DNA from: Actinoalloteichus caeruleus DSM 43889
GTDB lineage: Bacteria > Actinomycetota > Actinomycetes > Mycobacteriales > Pseudonocardiaceae
Assembly (NCBI RefSeq): GCF_000429185.2
Contig: NZ_AUBJ02000001.1
Coordinates: 5,952,001 to 6,016,000, forward strand
Reading direction: 5' to 3'
DNA: 64,000 nt
Made by a program: the position numbers and the translations under genes. Below are positions 37,291-46,909 of the stretch, one piece after another. The notes under the pieces are model-generated. The model was given only the letters and a program-made list of their open reading frames with translations, ran no database searches and was not told where the DNA came from. Positions within the stretch are counted from its first letter, which is position 1. Every line of letters begins with the position of its first letter.

Positions 37291-37878
37291 ATGAGGCGCC
37301 GTCCACCCCGGTTGAACCTGGCGCGAGCACTGCGGCTGGCCAACGAGGCGGTCGCCACGCTGACGATCCCCGACCCCTGGGACCTCCGGGAGTTCACCGA
37401 GCACGTCGCCGAACGCCGGGGGCGCCCCATCCGACTCGTGCCGCGCACGATGAGTTCCTACCGCTCCATCGCCTCCGGCCTGTGGGTGCGTGAGCCCGAC
37501 GCGGACATCGTCGTCTTCGACGCCACCTCCAGCCCGCTCCACCAGGAGAACACCGTCCTGCACGAGCTCGCCCACATGCTGCTCGACCACCGAGGCGTTC
37601 CCCTGCCCGGCCTGTCACCACCGGGAGGTCCCACCCGGCCGACGGCCGAGGCCGGCGGCGCCGCCACCACCAGACCACCGGATCGCCGCGAGGGGGACCC
37701 GCCGGAGGAGGTGCCGGCCCGGGTGCTGCACCGCGACCACTACCCGGACCAGGCCGAACTGGAGGCCGAGACCCTCGCCTACACCATCTGGGAGGCGGCG
37801 GGGGCACCGAGGGCCCTCGTCACGGATCCGCTGAGCAGGATGACCGCCGCGTTCGAGCACGGTCAGCGAAGGAGATGA
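37291..37878 (+). CDS. ImmA/IrrE-like (DUF955) HExxH metallopeptidase-domain protein
   Basis: A 195-residue protein. The zinc motif is HELAHMLLDH (His91, Glu92, His95), preceded by the strand ADIVVFDATSSPLHQE, as in ImmA/IrrE proteins. A Pro/Gly/Arg-rich, poorly conserved stretch (about residues 108-145) lies between the motif and the C-terminal helix EAETLAYTIWEAAG, which may carry the third ligand. Relatives cleave or inactivate XRE/CI repressors. With its XRE neighbour 38 bases upstream, that mechanism is plausible here but not shown. The next gene starts six bases after its stop. Confidence 0.82.
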   Translation: MRRRPPRLNLARALRLANEAVATLTIPDPWDLREFTEHVAERRGRPIRLVPRTMSSYRSIASGLWVREPDADIVVFDATSSPLHQENTVLHELAHMLLDHRGVPLPGLSPPGGPTRPTAEAGGAATTRPPDRREGDPPEEVPARVLHRDHYPDQAELEAETLAYTIWEAAGAPRALVTDPLSRMTAAFEHGQRRR

Positions 37879-37884
37879 TCGACG

Positions 37885-39135
37885 ATGCGGGATGTCGTCC
37901 AGTTGGCGGTGATCGGGCTCGCGGTGGCCGCCAGCGTGCTGAAACTGCTGCACTTACGCCGGCCCGGTACGAACCGGTCCGCGATCCGCGCGATGTGCGG
38001 TTTCCTCGTCGCGATGGGCGCCGCGCTCATCATGGAGTCCGCGGCGGTCTCGCCCTGGCTGGACGAGGTGCTGGGGCTGTCCGCCGCCTACGCGCTCAAG
38101 CACACCGCCGTGCTCACCTCGTTGTTCTGCCTCCGCGCCGCCTTCCTCTGCTGGGTGTGGGAACCGGGGCGCCCACGGGCCCGGCGGATCAGCGTGCACG
38201 CCGTGATCCTCGTCGGGGTGATCGCGACGCGCTGGGTCCTGGGACTGCTGGCGGGCGACGCGGACGTCGCGGCCGCCATGCGCTCGGAGTGGACCGAGGC
38301 GCCCTGGAGCGCCGCCGCCATGATCCTCTACGCCCTCTACGTCGGGCTCTCCGGCGCCTCGATCGCCGCGCTCGCCTGGATGTGGGCCCGGCACAGCGAC
38401 CGGCCGTGGACCGCCAGGGGGCTCCGGCTGATCGCGCTCGGCTGCGTCGTCGGCATCAGCTACCTCGCGCACAAGGTCGTGTTCCTCGCCCTGGTCCTGG
38501 GCGGGTGGCAGCCCACCTACGACCAGTACCAGGTGGAGTGGGCGCTCATCGTCTGCTGCGCCGCCCTGCTGTTCGCCGGCCTGGCGATGCCGCTCATCGC
38601 CACCGGCCTGCCGGCGGCGGTCCGCCTCGGCCGGCACCGCGCCGCCTACGGACGGCTCGGCCCCCTGTGGATGGCCCTCACCCGGGTGCGCCCGGAGGTC
38701 GTCCTGGCGATGCCCCAACCCTTCGTCCTCCGCTACCTGCCCGCCTCGGTGGGACGCCTCTGGGACCGCGTCTCGCTGGGGAACCTCTCCCTCCGCCTGT
38801 ACCACCGGGTCATCGAGTGCTGGGACGTCCTGGTGTACCTGCACGGTCACCTCTCGGACCAGATCCGGTCCGACGCCTACGAGCGGGCGCACGCCGAGAC
38901 GGGTGACCCCCACCAGGCGGCGGCCATCAGCGAGGCGGTGATGATCGCGGTCGCCCTGCGCCGCGCGGAGGGCGACCACCCCGTGCTCCCCGAGGGCGAA
39001 CGGGCGAGACCGATGGACTCCCACCACACCCTGTCCGAGAACATCGCCTGGTGGCAGCGGGTGTCCCACGCCTTCCGCTCCCCGCTGACCGCCCACATCG
39101 CCGAGCGCTACCAGCGGACGGCCGCGCCCGTCTGA
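37885..39135 (+). CDS. MAB_1171c-family membrane protein
   Basis: A 416-residue protein with seven hydrophobic segments in the first 240 residues (for example VVQLAVIGLAVAASVLKLLH and ALIVCCAALLFAGLAMPLI). A cytoplasmic C-terminal region contains YHRVIECWDVLVYL and an HQAAAISEAVMIAVALRR helix. This matches the 'MAB_1171c family putative transporter' group; transport has not been demonstrated. It is the third gene of the XRE/ImmA run. The layout of a seven-helix sensor-like part plus a cytosolic tail would also fit a signalling receptor. Confidence 0.8.
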   Translation: MRDVVQLAVIGLAVAASVLKLLHLRRPGTNRSAIRAMCGFLVAMGAALIMESAAVSPWLDEVLGLSAAYALKHTAVLTSLFCLRAAFLCWVWEPGRPRARRISVHAVILVGVIATRWVLGLLAGDADVAAAMRSEWTEAPWSAAAMILYALYVGLSGASIAALAWMWARHSDRPWTARGLRLIALGCVVGISYLAHKVVFLALVLGGWQPTYDQYQVEWALIVCCAALLFAGLAMPLIATGLPAAVRLGRHRAAYGRLGPLWMALTRVRPEVVLAMPQPFVLRYLPASVGRLWDRVSLGNLSLRLYHRVIECWDVLVYLHGHLSDQIRSDAYERAHAETGDPHQAAAISEAVMIAVALRRAEGDHPVLPEGERARPMDSHHTLSENIAWWQRVSHAFRSPLTAHIAERYQRTAAPV

Positions 39136-39150
39136 GGTACCCCGTCCGGA

Positions 39151-39972
39151 TCAGCGGGGGCGCCGGGAGGTGGTTCGCGGCGGGACGTCGACCTCCTCGA
39201 TCCGGAGGTCGTGGCGTGGGCCGGGGTCGCTGCCCCCGATCTCCTCGGTGAACACGCAGACGCCGGTGGCGACGTCGAGCCGGACCCGGTGGGCCTCCGC
39301 GTGGCGGAAACCGGGGCCCCGGTCGGGTGGCGGCGCCCCGGCCTCGGCCTCGATCCGTTCCGACTCCGGCGAGAACAGCAGTGGGCAGCACGAACAGCGG
39401 GGGTCGTAGTCCCCCGTCGGGGTGAGCACCGCCTCCCACGCGGTCCGGCCGTGGTGCTCGACGACGGCGAGACCGCGCACCGCGGTGGCCGGCGCCCAGC
39501 CACCGGTGTCCGGATCGGTGCCGTCCGCCAGTTCCACCGGATCGAGCATCGCCACCCAGCGGTAGTCCTGGTACATCGGCGCGTCGAGGTCACCACGGCC
39601 CAGCGGCGGTCGGCGGCGCACGAGCCCGTCCTCGTCCAGTTCCGGCGGGTGGTGGCTGACCGGGTCCCCCCGATCCGAGTCCCCTCCCCAGGTCGGCGAC
39701 GTCCCTTCCCCGTCGCGGTAGCGGGCGGGCGGGCGGCGGGGGAACCGACCGGGGGCGGGCGCCATCCCGTCGCTTCGCGGTGGGCGTGGGCCGGCACTCA
39801 CCAGCAGCGGTCGTCCGTCCGGTGTCTCCACCCGCAGCGCGCCCCGGCGGCTCGTCCAGGCCCGGACCGCCGGCGCCCGACCTGGCCACCACACCGTGAA
39901 GGTCAGGTGGTCCCAGCGCCACGGCGCGGAACGGGCCAGCGCGGCGAACCGTTCGGGAGTCAACTCGAGCAC
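39151..39972 (-). CDS. Hypothetical protein with a CxCC motif
   Basis: A 273-residue soluble protein that I do not recognise. It starts VLELTPERFAALARSAPWRW, then a WDHLTFTVWWPG strand. A Pro/Arg-rich segment of about 40 residues interrupts the middle. The C-terminal half has WVAMLDPVELADG, a YDPRCSCCPLLFSPES segment and an HRVRLDVATGVCVFTEEIGG beta region, and reads like an immunity- or effector-binding beta domain, without a named match. The GTG at 39972 is the likely start because the in-frame upstream part is Arg/Pro-rich. It converges with the MAB_1171c gene. Confidence 0.65.
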   Translation of the reverse strand: MLELTPERFAALARSAPWRWDHLTFTVWWPGRAPAVRAWTSRRGALRVETPDGRPLLVSAGPRPPRSDGMAPAPGRFPRRPPARYRDGEGTSPTWGGDSDRGDPVSHHPPELDEDGLVRRRPPLGRGDLDAPMYQDYRWVAMLDPVELADGTDPDTGGWAPATAVRGLAVVEHHGRTAWEAVLTPTGDYDPRCSCCPLLFSPESERIEAEAGAPPPDRGPGFRHAEAHRVRLDVATGVCVFTEEIGGSDPGPRHDLRIEEVDVPPRTTSRRPR

Positions 39973-40348
39973 CGGGGGATCCTCGCCGACCCGCGTCCGG
40001 GGAGCAACGCGGTTTCCCGGTGCGACGCGGGAGGTGGCTCGCGCATTCGGCCGGCGGGGTCGGGCGGTCCGGCGGTCCGGCGAGTCGGCGGGGAAGAACG
40101 GGAAGGGCCGAGGGACGCGGATTCGTGCATTGTGAATTTGTTTCGCAATTGACCCCGGTGTGTTGGTCCGATGTCGACTCCGCATGGTTCATCCGCCCAC
40201 GACGCGACCGGCAGTTGGCGGTAATGCGGGCGTCCGTCTCGGTACTACGGTGAGTACCGGAGGACGGCGTCCATTTCTCCTCGGCACGATCAGCGCGTCC
40301 TCCGGTGCACCCGACGCGACGTTTCCCGGCAGGCGAGGGGTGGAGTCG
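39973..40348. other. Divergent region between the CxCC protein and DUF742 protein
   Basis: About 375 bases. The segment 40120-40165 is AT-richer and includes an imperfect 8-bp inverted repeat (separate entry). No gene is supported here. Confidence 0.4.
40129..40149. promoter_or_regulatory. Imperfect inverted repeat, possible operator
   Basis: ATTGTGAA-TTTGT-TTCGCAAT has 7 of 8 matched arm bases in an AT-rich island between divergent genes. The binding protein is unknown. Confidence 0.4.
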
Positions 40349-41152
40349 GTGGTTGATCGGACACGTCCGCCGGAGGAACCGGCGGAGCGAACGGGGGAGG
40401 ACCGCGTCGGTCGTACGGGCGCGCGGTTCGGAGGTCCCCGGCGCCAGCGATCCCACGCCGATCGGACGACCCCCGACGTTCCTCATGGCACGGAGAGTGA
40501 TCGGCGACGCGGTGTTCTCGGGCGAACCGGGGCGCGCTTCGGTGGAGCCCCACCGCCGGTGGAGGAGGAGCGGGATGACCCTCCGTTCCCTTCCGGCGAC
40601 CCGGTCGGAACCACGGGCGCGAGGTTCGCGGCGACGGACCGCCGGCGGGAGCCAGGGGGACCGCGACGTGACGTCGTGGACACCGGGGACCTGGTCGTCT
40701 CCTTCGAGGCCCTGCACCACGGTCGGTCGGGCCCGACGGGGACCTCCGGCGAGGACGAGCCGGCCTGGCCCTCGACCGACTGGTCCGTGGATCCGGAGGC
40801 GACCGGGGGCGAGTCCTCATCCCTCGTCCGCCCCTACGCCTGGACGCGGGGACGGACGCGCGCGCGGGAGGACCTGCGGGTGGAGACGCTGGTGTCGGTG
40901 AGCGACCGGGATGAGTCGCTGCGCCGGCACGGCCTCACCCGGGAGTACCGCGGCATCATCCAGCTCTGCTCGGAGCCCCTCTCGGTGGCCGAGGTCGCCG
41001 CGCGGCTCGCCGTCCCCCTGGGGGTCGCGAAGGTCCTCCTCGGGGACATGGCGGAGACGGGCAGCATCGTCGTGCACCCGGCCGCCGCCCTGACCGGTCG
41101 CCCGGACACCCACCTGATGCTCCGGGTTCTCGACGGACTGCGCCGGCTGTGA
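40349..41152 (+). CDS. DUF742 family protein with three TGARF repeats
   Basis: A 267-residue protein. The C-terminal 110 residues are DUF742: SLVRPYAWTRGRTR, LRVETLVSV, REYRGIIQLCSEPLSVAEVA and VPLGVAKVLLGDM. It is wHTH-like and is known from conservons, where it partners a roadblock protein and a small GTPase. The N-terminal half is disordered and holds three spaced copies of the motif G(R/T)TGARF: GRTGARFGGP, GRTGARFGGA and GTTGARFAAT, about 30 to 40 residues apart. No conservon genes are adjacent. The GTG start is uncertain (40340 or 40349). Confidence 0.78.
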   Translation: MVDRTRPPEEPAERTGEDRVGRTGARFGGPRRQRSHADRTTPDVPHGTESDRRRGVLGRTGARFGGAPPPVEEERDDPPFPSGDPVGTTGARFAATDRRREPGGPRRDVVDTGDLVVSFEALHHGRSGPTGTSGEDEPAWPSTDWSVDPEATGGESSSLVRPYAWTRGRTRAREDLRVETLVSVSDRDESLRRHGLTREYRGIIQLCSEPLSVAEVAARLAVPLGVAKVLLGDMAETGSIVVHPAAALTGRPDTHLMLRVLDGLRRL

Positions 41153-41310
41153 TCCCGGCCCCCCGCTCTGGGGAACGGCCACATCAGGCAACGGCCGGAC
41201 CCGTCGTTCGTGGTCGGGGGCCGGTGGCGGGTGGCGGGACGCCGTCAGCGCCGACCAGGTGGGGGAAAGCGCTTGCCCATCTGGTGGTGGGTGGAGCAGG
41301 CTGAACGCCC

Positions 41311-42603
41311 ATGACCTCGAACAGCGCGCTCGCCCCGCTGTCCTATCGCCCCTTCCGCAACTACTTCACCGGCCGGTCCGTCCTGCTGCTCGGTGAGGCC
41401 ATCGCTCCCGTCGCCCTCACCTTCGCGGTACTCGACCTGACCGGGAGCACGGCGGATGTCGGGCTGGTCCTGGCCGGGCGCAGCATCCCCCTGTTGCTGT
41501 TCCTTCTCGTCGGTGGTGTGGTGGCCGACCGGCTGCCGCGCCACCTCGTGCTCCTCGTCGGTTGCCTCGTCTCCGCCCTGACCCAGGGCGCGGCGGCGGC
41601 CCTCGTGATCACGGGAACGGGCGAGGTCGGTCAGCTGGTGGCCATCGAGGCCGTCAACGGCATCGCGGCCGCGTTCGCGCTGCCCGCCACCAACGGGATG
41701 GTGCCCCAGCTCCTGCCCTCGACGCTCTGGCAACGCGCCAACGCGCTGGTCGGCTTCAGCAGGGGCGGGATCACCGTGATCGGGGCATCCGGAGGTGGGG
41801 CGCTGGTCGCCGTGCTCGGGCCGGGCTGGGTCCTCGCCTTCGACGCCGGGTGCATGCTCCTCGCGGCTCTCTTCTTCGCGCTCATGCGCCTCCCCAAGCG
41901 GGTGAGCGAGCGCGGTGGGCGCATCGTGGCCGACCTGCGGCACGGCTGGACCGAGTTCGCCTCCCGGCCGTGGCTGTGGCAGGTCGTCTCGGTGTTCTCC
42001 CTGGTCCACGCTGTCACGGCCGGAGCGTGGCTCACCCTGGGCGCGAGCATCGCGGACGACACGGTCGGACGCGCGTGGTGGGGGGCCACCCTCGGAGCCC
42101 AGGCCGCCGGCGTGGTCGTGGGCACCGTGGTGATGCTGTACTGGGGACCTCGGCGCCCGCTGGCCACCGGGCTGCTCCTGCACCTGACCTTCGTACCGAT
42201 GTACCTGGCGGTCGTGGTCGCGCCGCACCCGGCCGTGCTCCTGCCCGCGGCGGTCCTGGCCGGCGTCGGTGGCGGGATCTTCATCGTCTGCTGGGAGACC
42301 TCCCTCCAGCGCAACGTGCCCTCGGGCGTGCTGTCCAGGGTCATCTCCTACGACATGCTGGTGTCCAGGGTGGCGGTCCCGTTCGGACAGCTCGCCGGCG
42401 GCTACCTCGCGCTCCGCTTCGGGGAACCGCCGGTGCTGCTGGTCGGCACCGTGCTCGCGGGCGGGGCCGTGCTCTCGTTGCTGGCCTCCCGCTCGGTCCG
42501 GGCCCTCGGCACGGACCCGGCGGCCGGCGTCGCACTCGAACCGACGCTCTCGCCGGTCGGCGACGACCGGGCGGCCCCCACCCGGACCGGGAGCGGAACC
42601 TGA
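41311..42603 (+). CDS. MFS transporter
   Basis: A 430-residue, twelve-helix transporter of the enterobactin-exporter-like/multidrug group. It starts LSYRPFRNYFTGRSVLLLGE, and the helix 2-3 loop reads GGVVADRLPRHLVLL, the MFS motif-A equivalent. Substrates for this group are drugs, siderophores or secondary metabolites; none is indicated here. It is a single gene, with ATG at 41311 and no strong RBS. Confidence 0.88.
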   Translation: MTSNSALAPLSYRPFRNYFTGRSVLLLGEAIAPVALTFAVLDLTGSTADVGLVLAGRSIPLLLFLLVGGVVADRLPRHLVLLVGCLVSALTQGAAAALVITGTGEVGQLVAIEAVNGIAAAFALPATNGMVPQLLPSTLWQRANALVGFSRGGITVIGASGGGALVAVLGPGWVLAFDAGCMLLAALFFALMRLPKRVSERGGRIVADLRHGWTEFASRPWLWQVVSVFSLVHAVTAGAWLTLGASIADDTVGRAWWGATLGAQAAGVVVGTVVMLYWGPRRPLATGLLLHLTFVPMYLAVVVAPHPAVLLPAAVLAGVGGGIFIVCWETSLQRNVPSGVLSRVISYDMLVSRVAVPFGQLAGGYLALRFGEPPVLLVGTVLAGGAVLSLLASRSVRALGTDPAAGVALEPTLSPVGDDRAAPTRTGSGT

Positions 42604-43370
42604 CGCCTCGCGCGGAAGCCGCGTGGGCTGGGAACCGGGGAGCGGCTGGACGCTGGAGCGTCCTCCCCACCCGACTCGCGGCGGACGGGTGGCCCCCGCC
42701 GACGGGGCAACCACCGGAGGGACCGCCCGATCGCCGGGCTCGGCCCGGGTTTCGGCCGGGAAAGGACCGCGCGCCGTTCGGGGGGGTTCCGTCGACAATC
42801 GTGTCGATTCGACCGAAGGCTGGCACGAGAATCGAACGCACACCGGATTGTCGAGTTTCCCGAGGCGCCAGGTCGGTGCGCTCGGGAACGGGGTGGTGCG
42901 GATTCGGGTGTCAGTTCCCCGGTGCGGAGGAGGCGGCTCGATCGGGTTCTCGCGGACCATCGCCGCCCTCGGCCCGAGGGGGTGCCCGCGAAGCGGGACG
43001 CCGAATCTCCGGCCGGTACTGATCCCGTGACCAGGCATTATGTCCCTGGTCGCCCCGGGTGCCGAGCCAACCCCGACCCGCCGGACGGCGTATCGGGACA
43101 CTCATCGGGAAAGTGGGATCTCCTCGGGGGATTCGTACGAGATTCCGCCGTGATGCGCCTTCGAGTTTCGCGGCGGCGCGATCGGAGTTCGCCGAGGAGG
43201 ACTCGAACGAGGGGTGTCGAAACGATTTCGACGACTCCGGTCGAACGCGTGCCGGTGGTCCGGAAAGGCCGGGAAAACCTTGACTTCCGCTTTCGTCCCG
43301 GGTGAGGCTGGCTGCTCGGGGGAATGGGCGCGCAGCGGAAACGACAGCCTCGACGTGAGGAGAACTGGGA
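42604..43370. other. Long leader/intergenic region before the GH74 gene
   Basis: About 770 bases without a supported gene. A 7-bp stem (GACCAGG/CCTGGTC) lies at 43029-43051. The last 200 bases are less GC-rich, and a TTGACT hexamer near 43280 could be a -35 box for the downstream gene. Confidence 0.4.
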
Positions 43371-45596
43371 ATGCGACCACGCATCCTGCCCGCCTTCGCC
43401 GCCGTCCTCGCGGCGGCGACCGCGGGTGGAGCCGGCCCCGCCGTCGCCGGAGCGAGTCCCGACGTGCCGCGCGCCACCGCCGACCCGTCCCCGGCCGTCC
43501 TGGCCCACGAGCAGGCCCACGACTGGCGCAACGTGGAGATCGTGGGCGGGGGTTTCGTGACGGGCATCGAGTACCACCCGACGGAGCCCGGCCTGGCCTA
43601 CGCGCGCACCGACATCGGCGGTGCCTACCGGTGGGACACCGGGACGGAGCGGTGGCTGCCGCTGACCGACTGGATCGGGTGGGACGACTACAACCTGCTC
43701 GGCATCGACAGCATCGCCCTCGACCCCTCCGACCCGGACCGGGTCTACCTCGCCGCCGGCGCCTACAGCCAGGAATGGGCCTCCACCGGCGCGATCCTCC
43801 GGTCCTCCGACCGAGGGGAGACCTGGGACCGGGTGGACCTGCCCTTCCGGCTGGGCGGCAACGAACCGGGACGCTCGATCGGTGAACGGCTGGTGGTGGA
43901 CCCCAACGACGACGACGTCCTCCTGCTCGGGACGCGGGACGACGGGCTCTGGCGCAGCACCGACCAGGGAGCGACCTGGGCCGTGGTCGACGGCCTCCCC
44001 TCCACGGGCCAGGCCGGCATCGGGGTGGGGCCCGTCCTGTTCGATCCCGCCAGCGGAGAGACCGGCGACCCCACACCCGTGGTGTACGCCTCCGTCTCCG
44101 GGGAGGACGCCCCGCTCCACCGGAGCGACGACGCCGGCCGGACCTGGGAACCGGTCCCCGGGCAGCCCACCGGCCTGATCCCGCACCAGGCGGCGCTGTC
44201 CACCACCGGAGCGCTCCACGTCAGCTACGGCGACCTGCCCGGTCCCTACGAGATGTACGACGGCGCCGTGCACACCCACGACCCGGGGGCCGGGACGTGG
44301 ACCGACATCACCCCGCTGCGGCCCAACGAGGGCGAGGAGGCCGGGTTCGGCTACGGCGGCCTGGCCGTCGACCCCACCGACCCCGGCACGCTGATGGTCG
44401 CGACGATGGGGCGTTGGGGACCGGTCGACGACATCTTCCGCACCACCGACGGCGGCCAGAACTGGGTGTCCATCCAGGAGGGGCAGAACCTCGACACCTC
44501 GGTGTCGCCGTTCCTCGACTGGGGAGACACCCCGAAGCTCGGCTGGATGATCGGGGACCTGGAGATCGATCCCTTCGACCCGGGCAGCGTCCGCTACGTC
44601 ACCGGAGCCACCATCTTCGGCACCGACGACGTCACCCCCGCTGACACCGGAGCGGCGACGGACTGGTCGGTCCGGGCCGAGGGTCTGGAGGAGACGGCGG
44701 TGCTCGACCTGGTCAGCCTCCCCGACGGACCGCTGATCAGCGGCCTCGGTGACATCGGCGGATTCACCCACCACGACCTCACCACCAGCCCGCCGGCCGG
44801 GATGCACCAGAACCCCATCCTGGGCAACACGACCAGCCTCGACCACGCCGAGCACGACCCGGCCACCGTCGTCCGGGCTGGGACCGGTGACGGCCCCTGG
44901 GCGGCCTACTCCACCGACGCGGGCGACAGCTGGCAGCCGTTCCCGACCCAGCCCCCCACCGTCTCGGGCGGCGGCACGATCGCGGTGTCGGCGAACGGCG
45001 ACGCGGTGGTGTGGACCCCGGAGGACGGCGTCGCCCACCGCACCACCGACCTGGGCCGGAGCTGGACCCCGTCCTCGGGGCTGCCCGACGGTCTGGCGGT
45101 GCGCTCCGACCGGGTGGATGCCGCCGTGTTCCACGCCGTCGACCCGGAGGAGGGCGCCCACTACCGCAGCGACGACGGCGGGGCGAGTTTCGCCCTGGTC
45201 AACGACGACGTCCCCGCCACCGGACAGGCGCAGTGGAAGGCGGTGCCCGGCGTCGCCGGCGAGGTATGGCTCGCCGCCGGCTGGGGCGGGCTCCTCCGGT
45301 CCACGGACTCGGGGGAGAGCTACGTCCAGGTCCTCGACGAGGCGCACACCGTGGGGTTCGGGGCGCCCGCCCCCGGGGCGACGGCCCCGGCGGTGTTCGT
45401 GACCGGTGTCGTCGACGGCGTGCGCGGCGTCTTCCGGTCGGACGACGCCGGCGCGACCTGGGTCCGGGTCAACGACGACGACCACCAGTACGGTTGGATC
45501 GGCCAGACCATCACCGGGGACCCGGACCGGCACGGCCGCGTCTACCTCGGGACCAACGGCCGGGGCATCCTCTACGCCGATCCGATCGGCGGCTGA
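43371..45596 (+). CDS. Secreted GH74 xyloglucanase-like glycoside hydrolase
   Basis: A 741-residue exported protein. A Sec signal ends near AVAGAS. Two seven-bladed propeller halves carry many BNR/Asp-box repeats (SSDRGETW, STDQGATW, SDDAGRTW, STDSGESY). The two GH74 catalytic Asps are visible: Asp81 in ARTDIGGAYRWD (base) and Asp461 in LGDIGGFTHHDL (acid). It has no carbohydrate-binding module and would cleave xyloglucan backbone outside the cell. The ATG follows GTGAGGAGAACTGGGA. It is a single gene ending at a strong hairpin. Confidence 0.92.
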   Translation: MRPRILPAFAAVLAAATAGGAGPAVAGASPDVPRATADPSPAVLAHEQAHDWRNVEIVGGGFVTGIEYHPTEPGLAYARTDIGGAYRWDTGTERWLPLTDWIGWDDYNLLGIDSIALDPSDPDRVYLAAGAYSQEWASTGAILRSSDRGETWDRVDLPFRLGGNEPGRSIGERLVVDPNDDDVLLLGTRDDGLWRSTDQGATWAVVDGLPSTGQAGIGVGPVLFDPASGETGDPTPVVYASVSGEDAPLHRSDDAGRTWEPVPGQPTGLIPHQAALSTTGALHVSYGDLPGPYEMYDGAVHTHDPGAGTWTDITPLRPNEGEEAGFGYGGLAVDPTDPGTLMVATMGRWGPVDDIFRTTDGGQNWVSIQEGQNLDTSVSPFLDWGDTPKLGWMIGDLEIDPFDPGSVRYVTGATIFGTDDVTPADTGAATDWSVRAEGLEETAVLDLVSLPDGPLISGLGDIGGFTHHDLTTSPPAGMHQNPILGNTTSLDHAEHDPATVVRAGTGDGPWAAYSTDAGDSWQPFPTQPPTVSGGGTIAVSANGDAVVWTPEDGVAHRTTDLGRSWTPSSGLPDGLAVRSDRVDAAVFHAVDPEEGAHYRSDDGGASFALVNDDVPATGQAQWKAVPGVAGEVWLAAGWGGLLRSTDSGESYVQVLDEAHTVGFGAPAPGATAPAVFVTGVVDGVRGVFRSDDAGATWVRVNDDDHQYGWIGQTITGDPDRHGRVYLGTNGRGILYADPIGG

Positions 45597-45602
45597 GCGC
45601 GC

Positions 45603-45634
45603 TCGGTGGGCGGACCACCCCGTCCGCCCACCGA
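45603..45634. terminator. Bidirectional terminator between GH74 and Gfo/Idh genes
   Basis: A perfect 13-bp stem TCGGTGGGCGGAC / GTCCGCCCACCGA with a 6-base loop starts 7 bases after the GH74 stop. Confidence 0.8.
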
Positions 45635-45670
45635 CCTCCCGGAACCCTCACCGGCTCGGGAGCGCCGTCC

Positions 45671-46663
45671 TCAGCTGGCGGTCACCGCACCGAGGCCGCG
45701 CAGCGCGCCGACGAGCGTGCGCATCACCGCCACGGACTCCTCGTGGCGCATCGACGGGCTCTCCACCTCCCCGGCGCGCACCGCCCGGTGGACCTCGCGG
45801 AGCTGGTGCCCGTAGCCCCGGCCCTCGATCGGGTGCTCGAACACCTCCGGGTCCCGGCCCGGGTTGACGAGGGTCAACGCGCTCGGGTTGAAGAAGGGGT
45901 CGGCGAGTTCGAGCCGGCCGGCCGTCCCGACCACCGACGCCCGCGCCGTCTGGTGCGCGAGCAGCGTGCAGCCCAGGGACGCGTACCTGCCGTCCGGGTA
46001 GCCCAGCAGCAGACCCGCCTCCGCGTCCACCCCGTTCGCGGCGAGGCTCCCCCGAACGGTGAGGTCGGTGGGTTCGCCCAGCACGAGGTGCGCGAACGAC
46101 ACGGGGTAGACCCCGAGGTCCAGCAGGGCACCGCCGCCCTGCGCCGGGTCCCACAGCCGGGCGGCCGGGTCGTAGGGCACGGCGAACCCGAAGTCCGCCC
46201 GCACCGAGCGGACGTCGCCGACCGCGCCGTCCGCGAGCAGCGCGCCGAGCCGGCGGATCAACGGGTTGAAGCGGGTCCACATCGCTTCCATGAGGAACAG
46301 CCCCCGGGCGCGGGCCAGCGAGGTCAGCTCCTCGGCCTCGGCCACCGTCACCGTGAAGGCCTTCTCGCACAGCACGTGCTTGCCAGCCAGCAGGGCGTCC
46401 CTGCTGATCTCGTGGTGTTGGCCGTGGGGCGTGGCGACGTAGACCACGTCCACGTCCGGGTCGTCGAGCAGCTCGCGGTAGTCGCCGTAGGCGCGTCGCA
46501 CGCCGTGCCGGGCGGCGAACTCCTCCGCCCGCTCGAGGCGACGCGAGGAGACGGCGTGCGGGATCGCGTCCGGCAGCCGGGCCAGATCCTCCACGACGGT
46601 GCCGGCGATGCCACCCGTCGCGACGATCCCCCAGTTCAGCGGCCTGTCCGGTTCCACAGTCAC
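45671..46663 (-). CDS. Gfo/Idh/MocA family oxidoreductase
   Basis: A 330-residue NAD(P)-dependent dehydrogenase. The N-terminal Rossmann start is LNWGIVATGGIAGTVVEDL; the family EKP-like motif reads HVLCEKAFTVTVAEA (lysine in CEKA); and the C-terminal domain has the GGGALLDLGVYPVSFAHLV dimer motif. Substrates are usually sugars or sugar acids. It converges with the GH74 gene, so a role in sugar metabolism is likely but not specified. The start is GTG at 46663. Confidence 0.9.
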   Translation of the reverse strand: MTVEPDRPLNWGIVATGGIAGTVVEDLARLPDAIPHAVSSRRLERAEEFAARHGVRRAYGDYRELLDDPDVDVVYVATPHGQHHEISRDALLAGKHVLCEKAFTVTVAEAEELTSLARARGLFLMEAMWTRFNPLIRRLGALLADGAVGDVRSVRADFGFAVPYDPAARLWDPAQGGGALLDLGVYPVSFAHLVLGEPTDLTVRGSLAANGVDAEAGLLLGYPDGRYASLGCTLLAHQTARASVVGTAGRLELADPFFNPSALTLVNPGRDPEVFEHPIEGRGYGHQLREVHRAVRAGEVESPSMRHEESVAVMRTLVGALRGLGAVTAS

Positions 46664-46909
46664 GATCAGTGAGACTACGCGGGACTGTCACACGGGTGGG
46701 TGTGGACTGACCGGATTCCGCCGTCCTCTTCCGTCACTTCCGAGGTGGGGAGGGGCGGCCGGGTTCGGGTCGACGGCACCAGGGGACGGCCCGACACTGG
46801 GGGAACCCGGAGCGGGACACCCCGCCCGGAACGAGCCCGGAGTGAGAAGGACGGCGATCCGCATGCCGGACAGCACGCGGCCCCCGGTCCGCGCGGGACG
46901 GGAGTCGGG

